20,971 nucleotides of DNA from the NCBI GenBank assembly GCA_008933525.1, contig WBUV01000007.1:1-20971 (forward strand), read 5' to 3'. Below are positions 1-9,131 of the stretch, piece by piece (position 1 is the first letter of the stretch; every line of letters starts with the position of its first letter). The notes beneath the pieces were generated by a model, which searched no databases, had not been told where the DNA came from, and was given only the letters and a program-made list of their open reading frames with translations. Source of the stretch: Bacteroidales bacterium. GTDB lineage: Bacteria > Bacteroidota > Bacteroidia > Bacteroidales > Tenuifilaceae. Made by a program: the position numbers and the translations under genes.

Positions 1-1067
1 TCTTCTAACCTTATTTCAAATTCCACAACCTTTTTCCAACCCAGAATATTTATTTTGCTAACATCCAACAACTTTTGTTTGGTCCCATCAGGCTTGGTAT
101 AATCCCATTCAATTACACCTTCAAAACCGACAACATTCTTAACAATCTCTGCTAATTCTTTGATTGTAAGATCCTCTCCTGTCCCGATATTGATATGAGT
201 ATTCTTAATTTCTTTTGAATTCCCTGTTAAATCTTCAAAATTTATTTTTTGCATTAAGTAAACACAGGCATCGGCTAAATCATTTGAATGTAAAAATTCT
301 CGGCGAGGAGTACCCGAGCCCCATAGGGTTATTCTAGCCTTAAGCGTTGAGTTGTGATTTATGAGCTGAATCCCTCTATTTTTTAAGATAAAACTAATTT
401 CCTCCTTTGTTGATTGACCTGAAATTCCTTCAATTGGTCTTTTATTCAAATCTGTTCGGATAGCATCCCAGTCATTATTCATAAGGCTCTTGCCTAAATG
501 CATTTTTCGAATAAGAGCTGGCAAAACATGGGAAGTTTCCAAATTATAATTATCATTTGGACCATACAAATTAGTTGGCATTACTGTGATAAAGTTTGTA
601 CCATACTGAATATTATATGATTCACACATTTTGATACCGGCAATTTTTGCTATTGCATAAGGCTCATTCGTATACTCCAATTCATCTGTAAGTAAATACT
701 CTTCCTTCATTGGTTGAGGACAATTCTTTGGATATATACACGATGATCCCAAGAAAAGAAGTTTTTTTACTCCGTACAAATAAGAATTATGTATAATATT
801 ATTTTGAATCTGCAGATTCTGATAGATAAAATCTGCTCTAAAGGTATTATTAGCTACTATACCTCCAACTTTTGCAGCAGCTAAAAACACATATTCTGGC
901 TTTTCTTTTTCAAAGAAATCTTTAACCACCTGTTGATTAGTTAAATCATACTCTGAATGAGGGGTAAAAACAAAATTTGAATAACCTTTCTCAATAAGAA
1001 TACGATGAATTGCACTTCCAACAAGACCTGTATGACCCGCTATATATATTTTGGAGTTTCTATCCAT
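1..1067 (-). CDS. fcl: GDP-L-fucose synthase (GDP-4-keto-6-deoxymannose 3,5-epimerase/4-reductase), 3' end outside window
   Basis: NADPH-dependent short-chain dehydrogenase-type enzyme that epimerises and reduces GDP-4-keto-6-deoxy-D-mannose, the product of the adjacent Gmd, to GDP-L-fucose in the cytoplasm. I translated it by hand from an ATG at 1067. The N-terminal Rossmann motif GHTGLVGS is at residues 11-18, [13 protein letters not shown] at 107-119 holds the family serine/cysteine, and the catalytic pair is Y137-AIA-K141. A second motif, [14 protein letters not shown], starts near residue 250 and stays in frame. About 355 codons are present and no stop is reached at position 1, so only the last residues are missing; the family is usually 310-365 residues. 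The region just before the GTPRREF motif looks longer than in the E. coli enzyme, as I recall for other Bacteroidota copies. It follows gmd after 84 bases of repeat-like DNA. Confidence 0.93.
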   Translation of the reverse strand, partial: MDRNSKIYIAGHTGLVGSAIHRILIEKGYSNFVFTPHSEYDLTNQQVVKDFFEKEKPEYVFLAAAKVGGIVANNTFRADFIYQNLQIQNNIIHNSYLYGVKKLLFLGSSCIYPKNCPQPMKEEYLLTDELEYTNEPYAIAKIAGIKMCESYNIQYGTNFITVMPTNLYGPNDNYNLETSHVLPALIRKMHLGKSLMNNDWDAIRTDLNKRPIEGISGQSTKEEISFILKNRGIQLINHNSTLKARITLWGSGTPRREFLHSNDLADACVYLMQKINFEDLTGNSKEIKNTHINIGTGEDLTIKELAEIVKNVVGFEGVIEWDYTKPDGTKQKLLDVSKINILGWKKVVEFEIRLE

Positions 1068-1075
1068 TTCTTTCA

Positions 1076-1146
1076 CTTAATGCAACTTTGCGTTTCCTTT
1101 GTTTGACTTTGTGGTACTATTCTTTGTCTTCAAAAAGTTTCACAAC
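1076..1146. repeat. Decayed CTTTG-rich intergenic repeat
   Basis: The 84-base gap between gmd and fcl is built from imperfect units around CTTTG (AACTTTGCGTT, CCTTTGTTTG, ACTTTGTGG, TCTTTGTCTTC). It resembles the 'ctttgcg/ctttgtg' low-complexity repeats I know from intergenic DNA of many Bacteroidota. No open reading frame or clean hairpin is visible. It may be a scar of past joining of the two genes; this is an inference. Confidence 0.45.
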
Positions 1147-1151
1147 GTTTT

Positions 1152-2198
1152 CTATGACTCGACCTTCTTAACTACTTTTTCGTAATCTGACTTTACCATC
1201 AAACTTACTAATTCTTTAAAAGTAGTTTTAGGCTCCCAACCTAATTTATCCTTTGCCTTTTGAGGATTTCCTATAAGCAAATCTACTTCGGTTGGTCGGT
1301 AGTAACGTGGATCAATTTCAACAACCAATCTACCATTTTGTAGATAGCCCTTTTCGTCCTTTCCCACACCACTCCATAATACTTTCTCTCCAAGTATAGC
1401 GAAACTCTCCTCAACAAACTCCCTCACAGTATGCGTTTCGTTTGTTGCAAGCACATAATCGTCCGGTGACTCAGCCTGTAGCATCCTCCACATCCCCTCA
1501 ACATACTCAGGAGCATAACCCCAATCTCTCTTTGCATCAAGATTTCCTAATAAAAGTACATCCTGAATTCCCAGCATTATTTTTGCTACAGCCACAGATA
1601 TTTTTCGCGTCACAAAGGTTTTTCCTCTTCGTTCCGATTCATGGTTGAAAAGAATTCCATTACAAGCAAACAAATTATAAGCCTCACGGTAGTTAACTAC
1701 TATCCAATATGCGTATAACTTAGCTACGCCATAGGGGCTTCTTGGATAAAAAGGAGTTTTTTCAGTTTGGGGCACCTCTTGAACTAATCCATATAATTCA
1801 GAAGTTGATGCTTGATAAAACTTTGTTTTAACTCCTGTTTCTTTAATTGCATCAAGAAATCTTAGTGTACCTACAGCATCAACCTCTGCAGTGTATTCTG
1901 GAACCTCAAAAGAAACCTGCACATGAGATTGAGCACCTAAATTGTAAATCTCATCAGGGTGAGTCCTTTCTACCAATCTGTTTAGATTACTAGAGTCCGT
2001 TAAATCTCCATAATGAAGGAAAAGTTTTTTATTAAGAATTTCCTTATCATTATAAAGATGATCGATCCTAAATGTATTGAAAGAGCTAGATCTTCGTAAA
2101 ATTCCATGAACAATATAGCCCTTATCCAATAGTAATTCAGCTAAGTATGAGCCATCTTGGCCAGTTATTCCAGAAATAAGCGCTACTTTTTCACTCAT
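1152..2198 (-). CDS. gmd: GDP-mannose 4,6-dehydratase
   Basis: Converts GDP-D-mannose to GDP-4-keto-6-deoxy-D-mannose, the first committed step to GDP-L-fucose and other GDP-deoxyhexoses, using tightly bound NADP. The protein has 348 residues, the normal size for Gmd. The Gmd-specific Rossmann motif [12 protein letters not shown] is at residues 10-21. The active-site T133-E134 lies in STSELYG (131-137), and the catalytic pair is Y156-GVA-K160. The substrate-loop motif [17 protein letters not shown] (184-200) is diagnostic and separates it from other extended SDR enzymes. The ATG at 2198 directly precedes the Rossmann strand, so the start is secure. It lies 20 bases after rfbB, probably in the same transcript, and feeds the next gene, the fucose synthase. 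Confidence 0.97.
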   Translation of the reverse strand: MSEKVALISGITGQDGSYLAELLLDKGYIVHGILRRSSSFNTFRIDHLYNDKEILNKKLFLHYGDLTDSSNLNRLVERTHPDEIYNLGAQSHVQVSFEVPEYTAEVDAVGTLRFLDAIKETGVKTKFYQASTSELYGLVQEVPQTEKTPFYPRSPYGVAKLYAYWIVVNYREAYNLFACNGILFNHESERRGKTFVTRKISVAVAKIMLGIQDVLLLGNLDAKRDWGYAPEYVEGMWRMLQAESPDDYVLATNETHTVREFVEESFAILGEKVLWSGVGKDEKGYLQNGRLVVEIDPRYYRPTEVDLLIGNPQKAKDKLGWEPKTTFKELVSLMVKSDYEKVVKKVES

Positions 2199-2218
2199 AA
2201 AATTCTACTCTAAAATTG

Positions 2219-3271
2219 CTACCTATTAATATACATTTGAGAATAATACTTCTGATAATCGCCACTTGTAACGTTATTTAACCACTTTTCGTTATCAAGA
2301 TACCAATTGATTGTTAACTCAATTCCTTCCTCAAATTGAAGAGATGGTTTCCATCCTAACTCCTTCATTATTTTATTGGCATCAATTGCATAACGAAGAT
2401 CGTGACCGGCTCTATCGGTAACATAGGTAATTAGTTTTTCCGATTCACCCTCATTACGGCCTAATTTTTTATCCATTATGCGGCAAATAACCTTAATAAG
2501 ATCAATGTTTTTCCACTCGTTAAATCCACCTATATTGTATGTTTCACCTACTTTACCATTATGAAAAACAGTATCGATAGCCCTGGCATGATCTATCACA
2601 TACAACCAATCGCGAACATTCTCGCCTTTACCGTAGACAGGTAGGGGTTTATTATTCCTGATATTATTGATAAAAAGAGGTATTAACTTTTCTGGAAACT
2701 GGTTTGGGCCATAGTTGTTAGAACAATTTGTAATAACATAGGGCAATTTGAATGTATTTCCATAAGCACTTACAAAATGATCGCTACTGGCTTTTGAAGC
2801 AGAATATGGTGACTGAGGATCATATGGTGTTGTTTCGTAAAAAAAACCTTCGTTCTCCAACGAACCGTAAACCTCGTCGGTTGAAATATGGTAAAATAGT
2901 TTACCCCCCATATTTCCTTTCCATGTCTCCTTAGCGGCCTGAAGCAAAGATAAAGTTCCCATTACATTGGTTTGAGCAAATGCAAAAGGATCAGTAATAG
3001 AACGATCAACATGCGATTCTGCGGCTAAATGTATTACACCGTCAATATTATACTCGCCGAATATTTTGAGTATTTGGCTATAATCACATATATCCGCTTT
3101 AATAAATTTGTAATTTGGAGCATCTTCAATATCCTTGAGGTTCTCCAAATTTCCAGCATACGTTAATTTATCGAGATTGATAATTCTATAGCTGGGATAT
3201 TTATTAACAAAAAGCCTTACAACATGTGATCCTATAAACCCTGCACCACCAGTAATTAATATACTTCTCAT
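2219..3271 (-). CDS. rfbB: dTDP-glucose 4,6-dehydratase
   Basis: NAD-dependent dehydratase that turns dTDP-D-glucose, made by the preceding RfbA, into dTDP-4-keto-6-deoxy-D-glucose, the branch point to dTDP-L-rhamnose and to amino-deoxy sugars. It has 350 residues, standard for RmlB. GGAGFIGS at residues 8-15 binds NAD, the catalytic D132-E133 pair sits in STDEVYGS, and Y156-SAS-K160 is the SDR catalytic pair. SNNYGPNQFPEKLIPL and the GKGENVRDWLYV substrate loop are typical of RmlB. Its ATG shares one base with the rfbA stop (TAATG), which implies translational coupling. The usual rhamnose partners rmlC and rmlD do not follow; gmd does. The final sugar therefore cannot be deduced from this window. 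Confidence 0.97.
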   Translation of the reverse strand: MRSILITGGAGFIGSHVVRLFVNKYPSYRIINLDKLTYAGNLENLKDIEDAPNYKFIKADICDYSQILKIFGEYNIDGVIHLAAESHVDRSITDPFAFAQTNVMGTLSLLQAAKETWKGNMGGKLFYHISTDEVYGSLENEGFFYETTPYDPQSPYSASKASSDHFVSAYGNTFKLPYVITNCSNNYGPNQFPEKLIPLFINNIRNNKPLPVYGKGENVRDWLYVIDHARAIDTVFHNGKVGETYNIGGFNEWKNIDLIKVICRIMDKKLGRNEGESEKLITYVTDRAGHDLRYAIDANKIMKELGWKPSLQFEEGIELTINWYLDNEKWLNNVTSGDYQKYYSQMYINR

Positions 3272-4149
3272 TATCTTGAATTTGCAAGTTTAATTAAATA
3301 CTGCCCATACTGATTTTTTTCCATAGGTTTAGCCACCTCAAGTATTTTCTCTTTGGTTAACCATCCTTTTTCAAAACCAATTTCCTCCAAACAAGCAATT
3401 TTAAGACCTTGTCGATGTTCAATAGTTTCAACAAAATTACTTGCTTCGGTCAATGAATCGTGGGTGCCAGTATCGAGCCAGGCAAATCCTCGCCCCATTA
3501 TCTCTACGCTAAGGCTTTCTCTGTTAAGAAACTCTTGATTTACCGTTGTTATTTCCAATTCACCCCTTGCAGAAGGCTTTATTGATTTTGCAATTTTTAC
3601 AACATCATTGGTATAAAAGTAGAGTCCAACTACAGCATAGTTAGATTTCGGGGTCTTTGGTTTTTCCTCAATTGAAATTACCTTACCTGTTGAATCGAAC
3701 TCAGCAACGCCATAGCGTTCAGGATCGTTAACGTAGTAACCAAAAACAGTGGCTCTTTTGCTCTCCTCAACATTTCGCTTTGCTTTCTTTAAAAGTTCGG
3801 AGAAACCTTGTCCGTAAAAAATATTATCGCCCAATACCATACAAACATTATCGTTATCAATAAAATCCTCTCCAATAATAAATGCTTGGGCTAAACCCTC
3901 AGGCCTTGGCTGCTCGGCATAAGAGAAAAAAACTCCAAAATCGGAACCATCGCCAAGTAAACGTTTAAAATGTGGTAAATCGTCTGGGGTGGAAATTATT
4001 AAAATATCTCTAATACCCGCTAACATTAAAACCGATATAGGATAATATATCATTGGTTTGTCGTAAATAGGAAGCATTTGCTTTGAAACTCCCTTGGTAA
4101 TAGGATACAAACGTGTTCCTGCACCTCCAGCTAAAACTATACCTTTCAC
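3271..4149 (-). CDS. rfbA: Glucose-1-phosphate thymidylyltransferase
   Basis: Nucleotidyltransferase that condenses dTTP and glucose-1-phosphate to dTDP-glucose and pyrophosphate, supplying RfbB. It has 292 residues, one fewer than E. coli RmlA. The N-terminal nucleotide-binding signature [11 protein letters not shown] is at 8-18, followed by the K23-Q-M-L-P loop. The metal-binding LGDN is at 106-109. [19 protein letters not shown] in the middle and [15 protein letters not shown] near the C-terminus are characteristic of the short (homotetrameric) RmlA class. Its stop overlaps the rfbB start by one base. It begins 14 bases after the UDP-glucuronate epimerase, so the genes are very probably cotranscribed. 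Confidence 0.97.
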   Translation of the reverse strand: MKGIVLAGGAGTRLYPITKGVSKQMLPIYDKPMIYYPISVLMLAGIRDILIISTPDDLPHFKRLLGDGSDFGVFFSYAEQPRPEGLAQAFIIGEDFIDNDNVCMVLGDNIFYGQGFSELLKKAKRNVEESKRATVFGYYVNDPERYGVAEFDSTGKVISIEEKPKTPKSNYAVVGLYFYTNDVVKIAKSIKPSARGELEITTVNQEFLNRESLSVEIMGRGFAWLDTGTHDSLTEASNFVETIEHRQGLKIACLEEIGFEKGWLTKEKILEVAKPMEKNQYGQYLIKLANSR

Positions 4150-4163
4150 TGATAATGTTTGAA

Positions 4164-5216
4164 TTATGAATAAAATTCTTTATACCAACTTACGAACTCA
4201 TTAACCCCCTTTTGAATGGGAGTATTAGGTCTATAATTAAAATTTTCAATTAAATCGGTAACATCTGCCCATGTTGCAGGAACATCTCCTGCCTGAAGTG
4301 GCAAAAAGTTTTTTAAGGCTTTATAACCAGTAGCATTCTCTATAGCTTCAATAAAATCGAGTAACTTAACAGGCGAACTATTCCCAATATTGTAAACTTT
4401 ATATGGAGCAATGGAAGATCTAGGCTCTGGTCTCTTTCCCGACCAATTGGAATCGCCCTTGGGTGGATTATCTAAAACACGAATAACGCCCTCTACTATA
4501 TCGTCAATATATGTAAAGTCGCGCTGCATATTGCCGTTATTGAAAACATCAATAGGCTTTCCAGCTATAATAGCTTTAGTAAAAAGAAACAATGCCATAT
4601 CAGGTCGTCCCCATGGTCCGTAGACAGTAAAAAAACGTAGTCCTGTGGTGGGTATTTTATATAAGTAACTGTATGTATGGGCCATCAACTCGTTACTCTT
4701 TTTGCTAGCGGCATAAAGGCTAATAGGGTGATCAACATTATGACTAGTTGAAAAAGGCATTTCCTCGTTTAATCCATAAACACTAGAACTGCTTGCATAT
4801 GCCAAATGCTTAACATTATTATGTCTACAACCCTCCAGAATATTTAGGAAACCATTGATATTACTATCAATATATGTGAAGGGATTCTGGATGCTATAAC
4901 GAACTCCTGCTTGAGCGGCTAAATTACATACCTTATCAAATTTTTCCTCGATAAATAACCTAAGAATGGCCTCCCTGTCCTCTAATTTAAGCTGTATAAA
5001 TCTGTAATTCTTGAACTTGGAACTTTGAACAAGTTTTCCATAATTAATCGTAGCCTGCTCAATTCCTGTAATTTGAAGCCTAGAGTACTTTAAATTGATA
5101 TCGTAGTAATCGTTTATGCAATCCAACCCCACAACTTCATCGCCTCTCTCAATTAACCTTTGAGCAAGATGAAATCCAATAAAACCAGCAGTTCCCGTTA
5201 CTAATATTTTTGCCAT
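4164..5216 (-). CDS. UDP-glucuronate 4-epimerase
   Basis: Extended SDR epimerase that interconverts UDP-D-glucuronate and UDP-D-galacturonate with bound NAD. It has 350 residues. The Rossmann motif TGTAGFIG is at 7-14. The stretch [18 protein letters not shown] near residues 30-47 is the signature that separates UDP-GlcA 4-epimerases (LpsL, Cap1J, WbnF and plant GAE families) from ordinary GalE. The SSSSVYG serine cluster is at 142-148, and the catalytic pair is Y168-AAS-K172. The gene immediately upstream in transcription order makes UDP-glucuronate, so the pair should supply UDP-GlcA and UDP-GalA for acidic polysaccharide. A 46-base gap with a decayed repeat separates it from that gene. Confidence 0.93.
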   Translation of the reverse strand: MAKILVTGTAGFIGFHLAQRLIERGDEVVGLDCINDYYDINLKYSRLQITGIEQATINYGKLVQSSKFKNYRFIQLKLEDREAILRLFIEEKFDKVCNLAAQAGVRYSIQNPFTYIDSNINGFLNILEGCRHNNVKHLAYASSSSVYGLNEEMPFSTSHNVDHPISLYAASKKSNELMAHTYSYLYKIPTTGLRFFTVYGPWGRPDMALFLFTKAIIAGKPIDVFNNGNMQRDFTYIDDIVEGVIRVLDNPPKGDSNWSGKRPEPRSSIAPYKVYNIGNSSPVKLLDFIEAIENATGYKALKNFLPLQAGDVPATWADVTDLIENFNYRPNTPIQKGVNEFVSWYKEFYS

Positions 5217-5221
5217 AATTT

Positions 5222-5266
5222 ATTAGAACACAAATAACACAGATTTAAAAAATTACCACAGATTAA
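5222..5266. repeat. Decayed ACACAGATT-type intergenic repeat
   Basis: The gap between the epimerase and the UDP-glucose dehydrogenase is made of imperfect units ACACAAAT, ACACAGATTTA and CCACAGATTAA (AATCTGTG in the transcribed sense). This matches the style of low-complexity intergenic repeats I know from Bacteroidota. It reaches the last codons of the dehydrogenase gene. No function is visible. Confidence 0.45.
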
Positions 5267-6654
5267 TAAGACTTACCAATAGCCTTAACCTTAAATCCTA
5301 TTTCCATTAATTTTTTATGATCAAGGATATTTCTACCATCAAAAATGAAAGCTGGCTTCATCATGCTGTCATATATCTTTTTCCAATCGTACGATTTAAA
5401 CTCATCCCACTCAGTGATTACAGCAATAGCGTGAGCACCCTTACAAGCCTCATATGGATCGTTTACAACTTTCAGTAAATTTCTATTCTCCTCTTTGGAT
5501 CTAGTTCCTAGATAATCCAAATCGTCGTACATCGCTTTTTCTGGAACTTTTGGATCGTACACCCAAACATTAGCCATATCGTTTAGAAGATGATCTGAAA
5601 CATATATAGCAGCACTTTCACGTGTATCGTTAGTATCCTTTTTAAATGCCCAGCCCAACATCGCGATCTTTTTACCTGAAACCGTATTGAACAAAGTTTG
5701 AATTATATTCATGGCAAACCTTCGTTTCTGGTAATCGTTAAGAATAATAACTTGCTCCCAATAGGCTGCAACCTCTGGTAATCCGAAGTATTCACATAAA
5801 TAAACCAAATTTAGAATGTCCTTTTGGAAACAAGATCCACCAAAGCCAACCGATGATTTTAAAAATTTTGAACCAATTCTTGTGTCAGAACCAATCGCAT
5901 ATGCTACCTCATCCACGTCGGCACCTGTCACTTCACAAAGGGCCGAAATACTGTTGATAGAAGATATTCTTTGAGCAAGAAATGCATTCGCTGTCAGTTT
6001 TGATAACTCCGAAGACCATAATCTTGTTTGTATGATTCGCTCTCTCGACACCCAACTTGCATAAACAGAAGTTAATGCTTCAATTGCGGCCAAACCTTCT
6101 GGAGTTTGATCTCCACCAATTAAAACCCTATCGGGAGCCATTAAATCCTGAATAGCAGTTCCTTCTGCCAAAAACTCCGGATTAGAAAGTACCTGAAACT
6201 TAATTCCATTTCCAGTCTCAGAAAGTATAGTTTTAACAGCCTGAGCGGTCCTTACAGGTAAAGTTGACTTTTCAACAACAATCTTATCGGTAGTTGATAA
6301 TTGGGCAATTTGCCTTGCACATAATTCTACAAAACGTAAATCGGCTGCTCTACCCTTGCCCACACCAAAGGTCTTTGTAGGAGTATTTACACTGATAAAG
6401 ATCATATCGGCCTCTTTAATGCCAGTCTCAATATCAGTTGTAAAAAATAGATTTTTACCTCTGGCTTGCTTAACAACCTCTAACAAACCTGGCTCATATA
6501 CTGGCAATTCATCGGTATTCCATGCGTCAATTCTAGAAGGATTAATATCAACGACATTAACCTTAATCTGCGGGTTTTTAAATGCAATTACGGCCATTGT
6601 TGGTCCACCAACGTAACCAGCACCAATACAGCAGATGTTTTTTATTTTAGACAT
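5263..6654 (-). CDS. ugd: UDP-glucose 6-dehydrogenase, animal-type
   Basis: NAD-dependent four-electron oxidation of UDP-glucose to UDP-glucuronate. It has 463 residues. The N-terminal NAD motif GAGYVGGPT is at 11-19, followed by [14 protein letters not shown] and [17 protein letters not shown] is near 128-137. The central stretch [19 protein letters not shown] begins near residue 217. The catalytic cysteine is C275 in [18 protein letters not shown], and [12 protein letters not shown] lies in the C-terminal UDP-binding domain. These stretches agree almost word for word with human UGDH as I remember it, and differ from the short E. coli or Bacillus Ugd type (about 390-440 residues). The neighbour makes UDP-GalA from its product. 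The start at 6654 fits the Rossmann strand; the 223-base upstream region holds a terminator and possible leader. Confidence 0.95.
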   Translation of the reverse strand: MSKIKNICCIGAGYVGGPTMAVIAFKNPQIKVNVVDINPSRIDAWNTDELPVYEPGLLEVVKQARGKNLFFTTDIETGIKEADMIFISVNTPTKTFGVGKGRAADLRFVELCARQIAQLSTTDKIVVEKSTLPVRTAQAVKTILSETGNGIKFQVLSNPEFLAEGTAIQDLMAPDRVLIGGDQTPEGLAAIEALTSVYASWVSRERIIQTRLWSSELSKLTANAFLAQRISSINSISALCEVTGADVDEVAYAIGSDTRIGSKFLKSSVGFGGSCFQKDILNLVYLCEYFGLPEVAAYWEQVIILNDYQKRRFAMNIIQTLFNTVSGKKIAMLGWAFKKDTNDTRESAAIYVSDHLLNDMANVWVYDPKVPEKAMYDDLDYLGTRSKEENRNLLKVVNDPYEACKGAHAIAVITEWDEFKSYDWKKIYDSMMKPAFIFDGRNILDHKKLMEIGFKVKAIGKSY

Positions 6655-6659
6655 AGGAT

Positions 6660-6722
6660 ATGAAAATTTTGAGATTCGAGGTTTGAGGTTTAAAAAGCCA
6701 AGATATGAGATTCAAAAAAATA
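6660..6722. repeat. Low-complexity GAGATT/GAGGTTT repeat in the ugd upstream region
   Basis: Imperfect direct units TTTGAGATTCGAG, GTTTGAGGTTT and ATATGAGATTC lie directly before the ugd start. They resemble the 'gagatttgagat' intergenic repeats known to me from Bacteroidota. No coding potential or stable fold is evident. Confidence 0.4.
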
Positions 6723-6736
6723 GATATGCATAAATA

Positions 6737-6771
6737 CAGCTTCGCCCTGTCAGTTACATTATAAATGTAAC
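6737..6771. other. Tandem hairpins in the ugd leader region
   Basis: A perfect 8-bp stem GTTACATT (6753-6760) / AATGTAAC (6764-6771) with a 3-base loop lies next to a smaller ACAG (6737-6740) / CTGT (6746-6749) stem. Neither is followed by a U-run on either strand, so they are not obvious terminators. If transcription starts near 6812 on the minus strand they would lie in the ugd leader and could affect RNA stability or elongation. Function unknown. Confidence 0.4.
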
Positions 6772-6818
6772 CTAAAGGACTAATCAGCCAACGAAGATAA
6801 CATTTTATGTGCTTAACA

Positions 6819-6826
6819 CAAAAATA
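6819..6826 (-). promoter_or_regulatory. Possible -7 box for the ugd transcript
   Basis: Reading the minus strand gives TATTTTTG, a match to the Bacteroidota -7 consensus TAnnTTTG. It is just downstream of the terminator that ends the preceding module, where a new promoter would be expected. I see no convincing TTTG -33 element at the right distance, so this is tentative. Confidence 0.3.
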
Positions 6827-6834
6827 CGTTAAAC

Positions 6835-6857
6835 AAAAAAAGCCCATAAAGGGCTTA
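6835..6857 (-). terminator. Rho-independent terminator after the WbpA-like gene
   Basis: Minus-strand stem AAGCCC (6856-6851) / GGGCTT (6845-6840) with a 5-base loop, followed by a T-run (6840-6835). It lies 21 bases after the stop of the nucleotide sugar dehydrogenase and separates the diacetamido-uronate module from ugd. Confidence 0.75.
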
Positions 6858-6877
6858 ATTAACTGACCAAAAATATA

Positions 6878-8170
6878 TTACAAACTCCAATAAGTAAGTT
6901 TATTTATTCTATTACGGTAAATTCCCTTAACATCAATAAATACACATCCTTCTGAGGCAAAGTTACTAAACCAATTCTCATTCAAATTAATATATTGATT
7001 ATGGCTTACAGCAACTATAATTGCTTCATACTTTCCAGTTGGTTCTTTTGCCATATCGAAGCCATACTCCTCCTTAACCTCATGCGCATCGGCAAAGGCA
7101 TCAACCACATCAATTTTATTGATTCCAAAAGATTTTAACTCATTGAAGATATCTACAACTTTAGAGTTTCGGATATCACTAACATTCTCCTTAAATGTGA
7201 CACCCATTATTAATACCCTGGAGTCTTTAGGATTTTTATCAGCGGCAATAATTTTCTTAACAGTTTGCTTAGCCACATAACCGCCCATAGAGTCGTTAAT
7301 AAAACGGCCTGCGCTTATAATTTGTGGGTGATATCCAAGTTCTTTAGCCTTATAAACAAGATAGTATGGATCAACTCCAATGCAATGTCCACCCACCAAA
7401 CCTGGGAAAAATTTAAGGAAATTCCACTTTGTACCAGCAGCTTCAAGAACCTCAAATGTGTTAATTCCCATACGATTAAACATTATGGAAAGCTCATTCA
7501 TAAAAGCTATATTGATATCGCGCTGAGTGTTCTCAATTATCTTAGCAGCCTCAGCAACTTTTATTGAACTAGCCCTGTGAATCCCTGCTTTAATAATTAA
7601 CTCATAGGTTTTAGCTATTTCTTCAGACGATTCTACATCGCAACCCGATGTAATTTTCTTTATTGTTGTTAAGGTATGTTCCTTATCGCCAGGATTAATG
7701 CGCTCAGGCGAAAATCCTACTTTAAAATCAGAAATATACTTTAAACCTGAAAGTTCTTCGAGCAATGGAACACAATCCTCCTCGGTACATCCTGGATATA
7801 CAGTAGACTCATAAACAACATAATCCCCTCTCTTTAAAACCTGTCCAACAGTACGCGTTGCTGCTAGCAATGGCTTTAAATCTGGCAAGTTGTGCTCATC
7901 AATCGGAGTTGGAACTGCAACAACATAAAACTTTGCAACTCTAATATCTTCAATATTTGCAGTAAACTCAATATCACAACCATCAAACGCCTCACTTTCG
8001 AGCTCTTTACTTGGATCAATTTTATTCTTCATTAAATCAACCCTATCCTGCTTAATATCAAAACCAATAACGGGTAACTTACGAGCAAATTCAAGAGCAA
8101 TTGGAAGACCAACATACCCTAATCCTATTACGGCTAATTTTTCTTTTTTAGTAATTAGTTCTTGATACAT
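6878..8170 (-). CDS. UDP-N-acetylhexosamine 6-dehydrogenase (WbpA/TviB/WbpO family)
   Basis: NAD-dependent oxidation of the C6 hydroxyl of a UDP-HexNAc, most likely UDP-GlcNAc to UDP-GlcNAcA. Numbered from the ATG at 8170 (430 residues), GLGYVGLP is at 16-23, ESTVYPGCTEE at 121-131, SPERINPGDKEH at 154-165, and the catalytic cysteine is C263 in GGHCIGVDPYYL. The NPGDKEH form is typical of TviB/WbpO enzymes, so UDP-GalNAc is an alternative substrate. The WbpB-, WbpD- and WbpE-like genes just upstream argue for the WbpA role. A longer reading to an ATG at 8221 would overlap the upstream gene by 41 bases and add a hydrophobic 17-residue tail before the Rossmann strand. The 8170 start leaves a 10-base gap and the family's normal length, so I prefer it. 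Confidence 0.9.
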   Translation of the reverse strand: MYQELITKKEKLAVIGLGYVGLPIALEFARKLPVIGFDIKQDRVDLMKNKIDPSKELESEAFDGCDIEFTANIEDIRVAKFYVVAVPTPIDEHNLPDLKPLLAATRTVGQVLKRGDYVVYESTVYPGCTEEDCVPLLEELSGLKYISDFKVGFSPERINPGDKEHTLTTIKKITSGCDVESSEEIAKTYELIIKAGIHRASSIKVAEAAKIIENTQRDINIAFMNELSIMFNRMGINTFEVLEAAGTKWNFLKFFPGLVGGHCIGVDPYYLVYKAKELGYHPQIISAGRFINDSMGGYVAKQTVKKIIAADKNPKDSRVLIMGVTFKENVSDIRNSKVVDIFNELKSFGINKIDVVDAFADAHEVKEEYGFDMAKEPTGKYEAIIVAVSHNQYINLNENWFSNFASEGCVFIDVKGIYRNRINKLTYWSL

Positions 8171-8180
8171 ATGATATAAA

Positions 8181-9128
8181 TTAGATGTTAATATTTTTGC
8201 AAAAAGGATGATAATCACCATTTAGTCCAAGTGGTGAAGAGTTACGAATATTATAGACAGTTTGAATCGATTGCTTTGCATCGGCTAAGCCAAAACCATT
8301 TCCATCAAGTATTCCTCTATAGCTATGTGTATGCAAATCGGTAAATCCTTCGCTAAACTCTAGTTCCTCGTTCTCAATGGAAATTGATCGGAATGTACGT
8401 TGACCTTTTTCCTTTATATTTTGAGGGATATCATTATAATCAACACTAAGAAACCAACGAACTCTAGCCTTTTCAAGTTCGAAATACCCTGATGCCTTAT
8501 CGGGTTTTGATAAATGCACCTTACTACTCTTAACACCACCAAATATCCATGTTAGCATATCGAAAAAATGAACCCCAATATTTGTTGCAACTCCTCCTGA
8601 CTTTTGAAGATCTCCCTTCCAAGAAATAAAGTACCAACGTCCACGGCTTGTGATATAAGTTAAATCTATATCGTAAATTTTGTCCTTGGGACCTTCATCA
8701 ATCTTCTTTTTGAGGTTAATAATCGCAGGATGAAGCCTTAACTGTAGAATGGTATAAACCTTATGGCCTGTTTCTTGCTCAATTTCCTGTAAAGCATCAA
8801 TATTCCAGGGGTTTAAAACTATTGGTTTTTCACAAATTGCCTGAGCTCCTTGCCTTAAGGCAAATCGAATATGTGAATCGTGTAAGTAGTTTGGAGTGCA
8901 AATCGAAACATAATCAACCTTTGTTCCTTGACGCTTTAATTTATCGATATGCCTGTCGAAACGTTCATACTCTACAAAAAAGTCTGCTTGTGGGAAATAA
9001 CTATCCATAATCCCAACGCAATCGTGTTTATCAAGAGCAGCCAATAAATTATTGTTAGTCTCTTTAATTGCCTTTAAATGACGAGGTGCAATAAAACCAG
9101 CAGCTCCAATTAATGCGAAATTTTTCAT
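8181..9128 (-). CDS. wbpB: UDP-GlcNAcA 3-dehydrogenase-like oxidoreductase (WbpB-like, Gfo/Idh/MocA family)
   Basis: By family, an NAD-dependent oxidoreductase that oxidises C3 of UDP-N-acetyl-D-glucosaminuronate to the 3-keto sugar, which the partner aminotransferase then aminates. It has 315 residues, close to P. aeruginosa WbpB (316 by memory). MKNFALIGAAGFIAPRHLKA opens the protein with the GxxGxxAxxH nucleotide motif at 8-17. DYVSICTPNYLH (72-83) and the Gfo/Idh catalytic lysine K101 in CEKPIV follow. NIGVHFFDMLTWIFGG carries the conserved histidine/aspartate region of the C-terminal domain. The opening stretch matches WbpB closely. It starts 3 bases after the acetyltransferase stop and ends 10 bases before the dehydrogenase start, in a compact operon. 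Confidence 0.92.
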   Translation of the reverse strand: MKNFALIGAAGFIAPRHLKAIKETNNNLLAALDKHDCVGIMDSYFPQADFFVEYERFDRHIDKLKRQGTKVDYVSICTPNYLHDSHIRFALRQGAQAICEKPIVLNPWNIDALQEIEQETGHKVYTILQLRLHPAIINLKKKIDEGPKDKIYDIDLTYITSRGRWYFISWKGDLQKSGGVATNIGVHFFDMLTWIFGGVKSSKVHLSKPDKASGYFELEKARVRWFLSVDYNDIPQNIKEKGQRTFRSISIENEELEFSEGFTDLHTHSYRGILDGNGFGLADAKQSIQTVYNIRNSSPLGLNGDYHPFCKNINI

Positions 9129-9131
9129 AAA

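Noticed and set aside
1442..1648. Plus-strand open frames inside gmd and other minus-strand genes
   Set aside because: They are shadows of the real genes in other frames: no motifs, no promoter, and the opposite frame encodes clear enzymes. The same holds for the minus-strand frames within anmK, the dipeptidase and rplS.
6647..6847. 66-codon open frame on the minus strand before ugd
   Set aside because: It overlaps the ugd start, the hairpins, the repeat units and the terminator. Its translation has no family resemblance and is typical of AT-rich non-coding DNA.
8171..8221. Longer start for the WbpA-like dehydrogenase
   Set aside because: It would overlap the WbpB-like gene by 41 bases and add a 17-residue tail that family members lack. 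The ATG at 8170 fits both the spacing and the family length.
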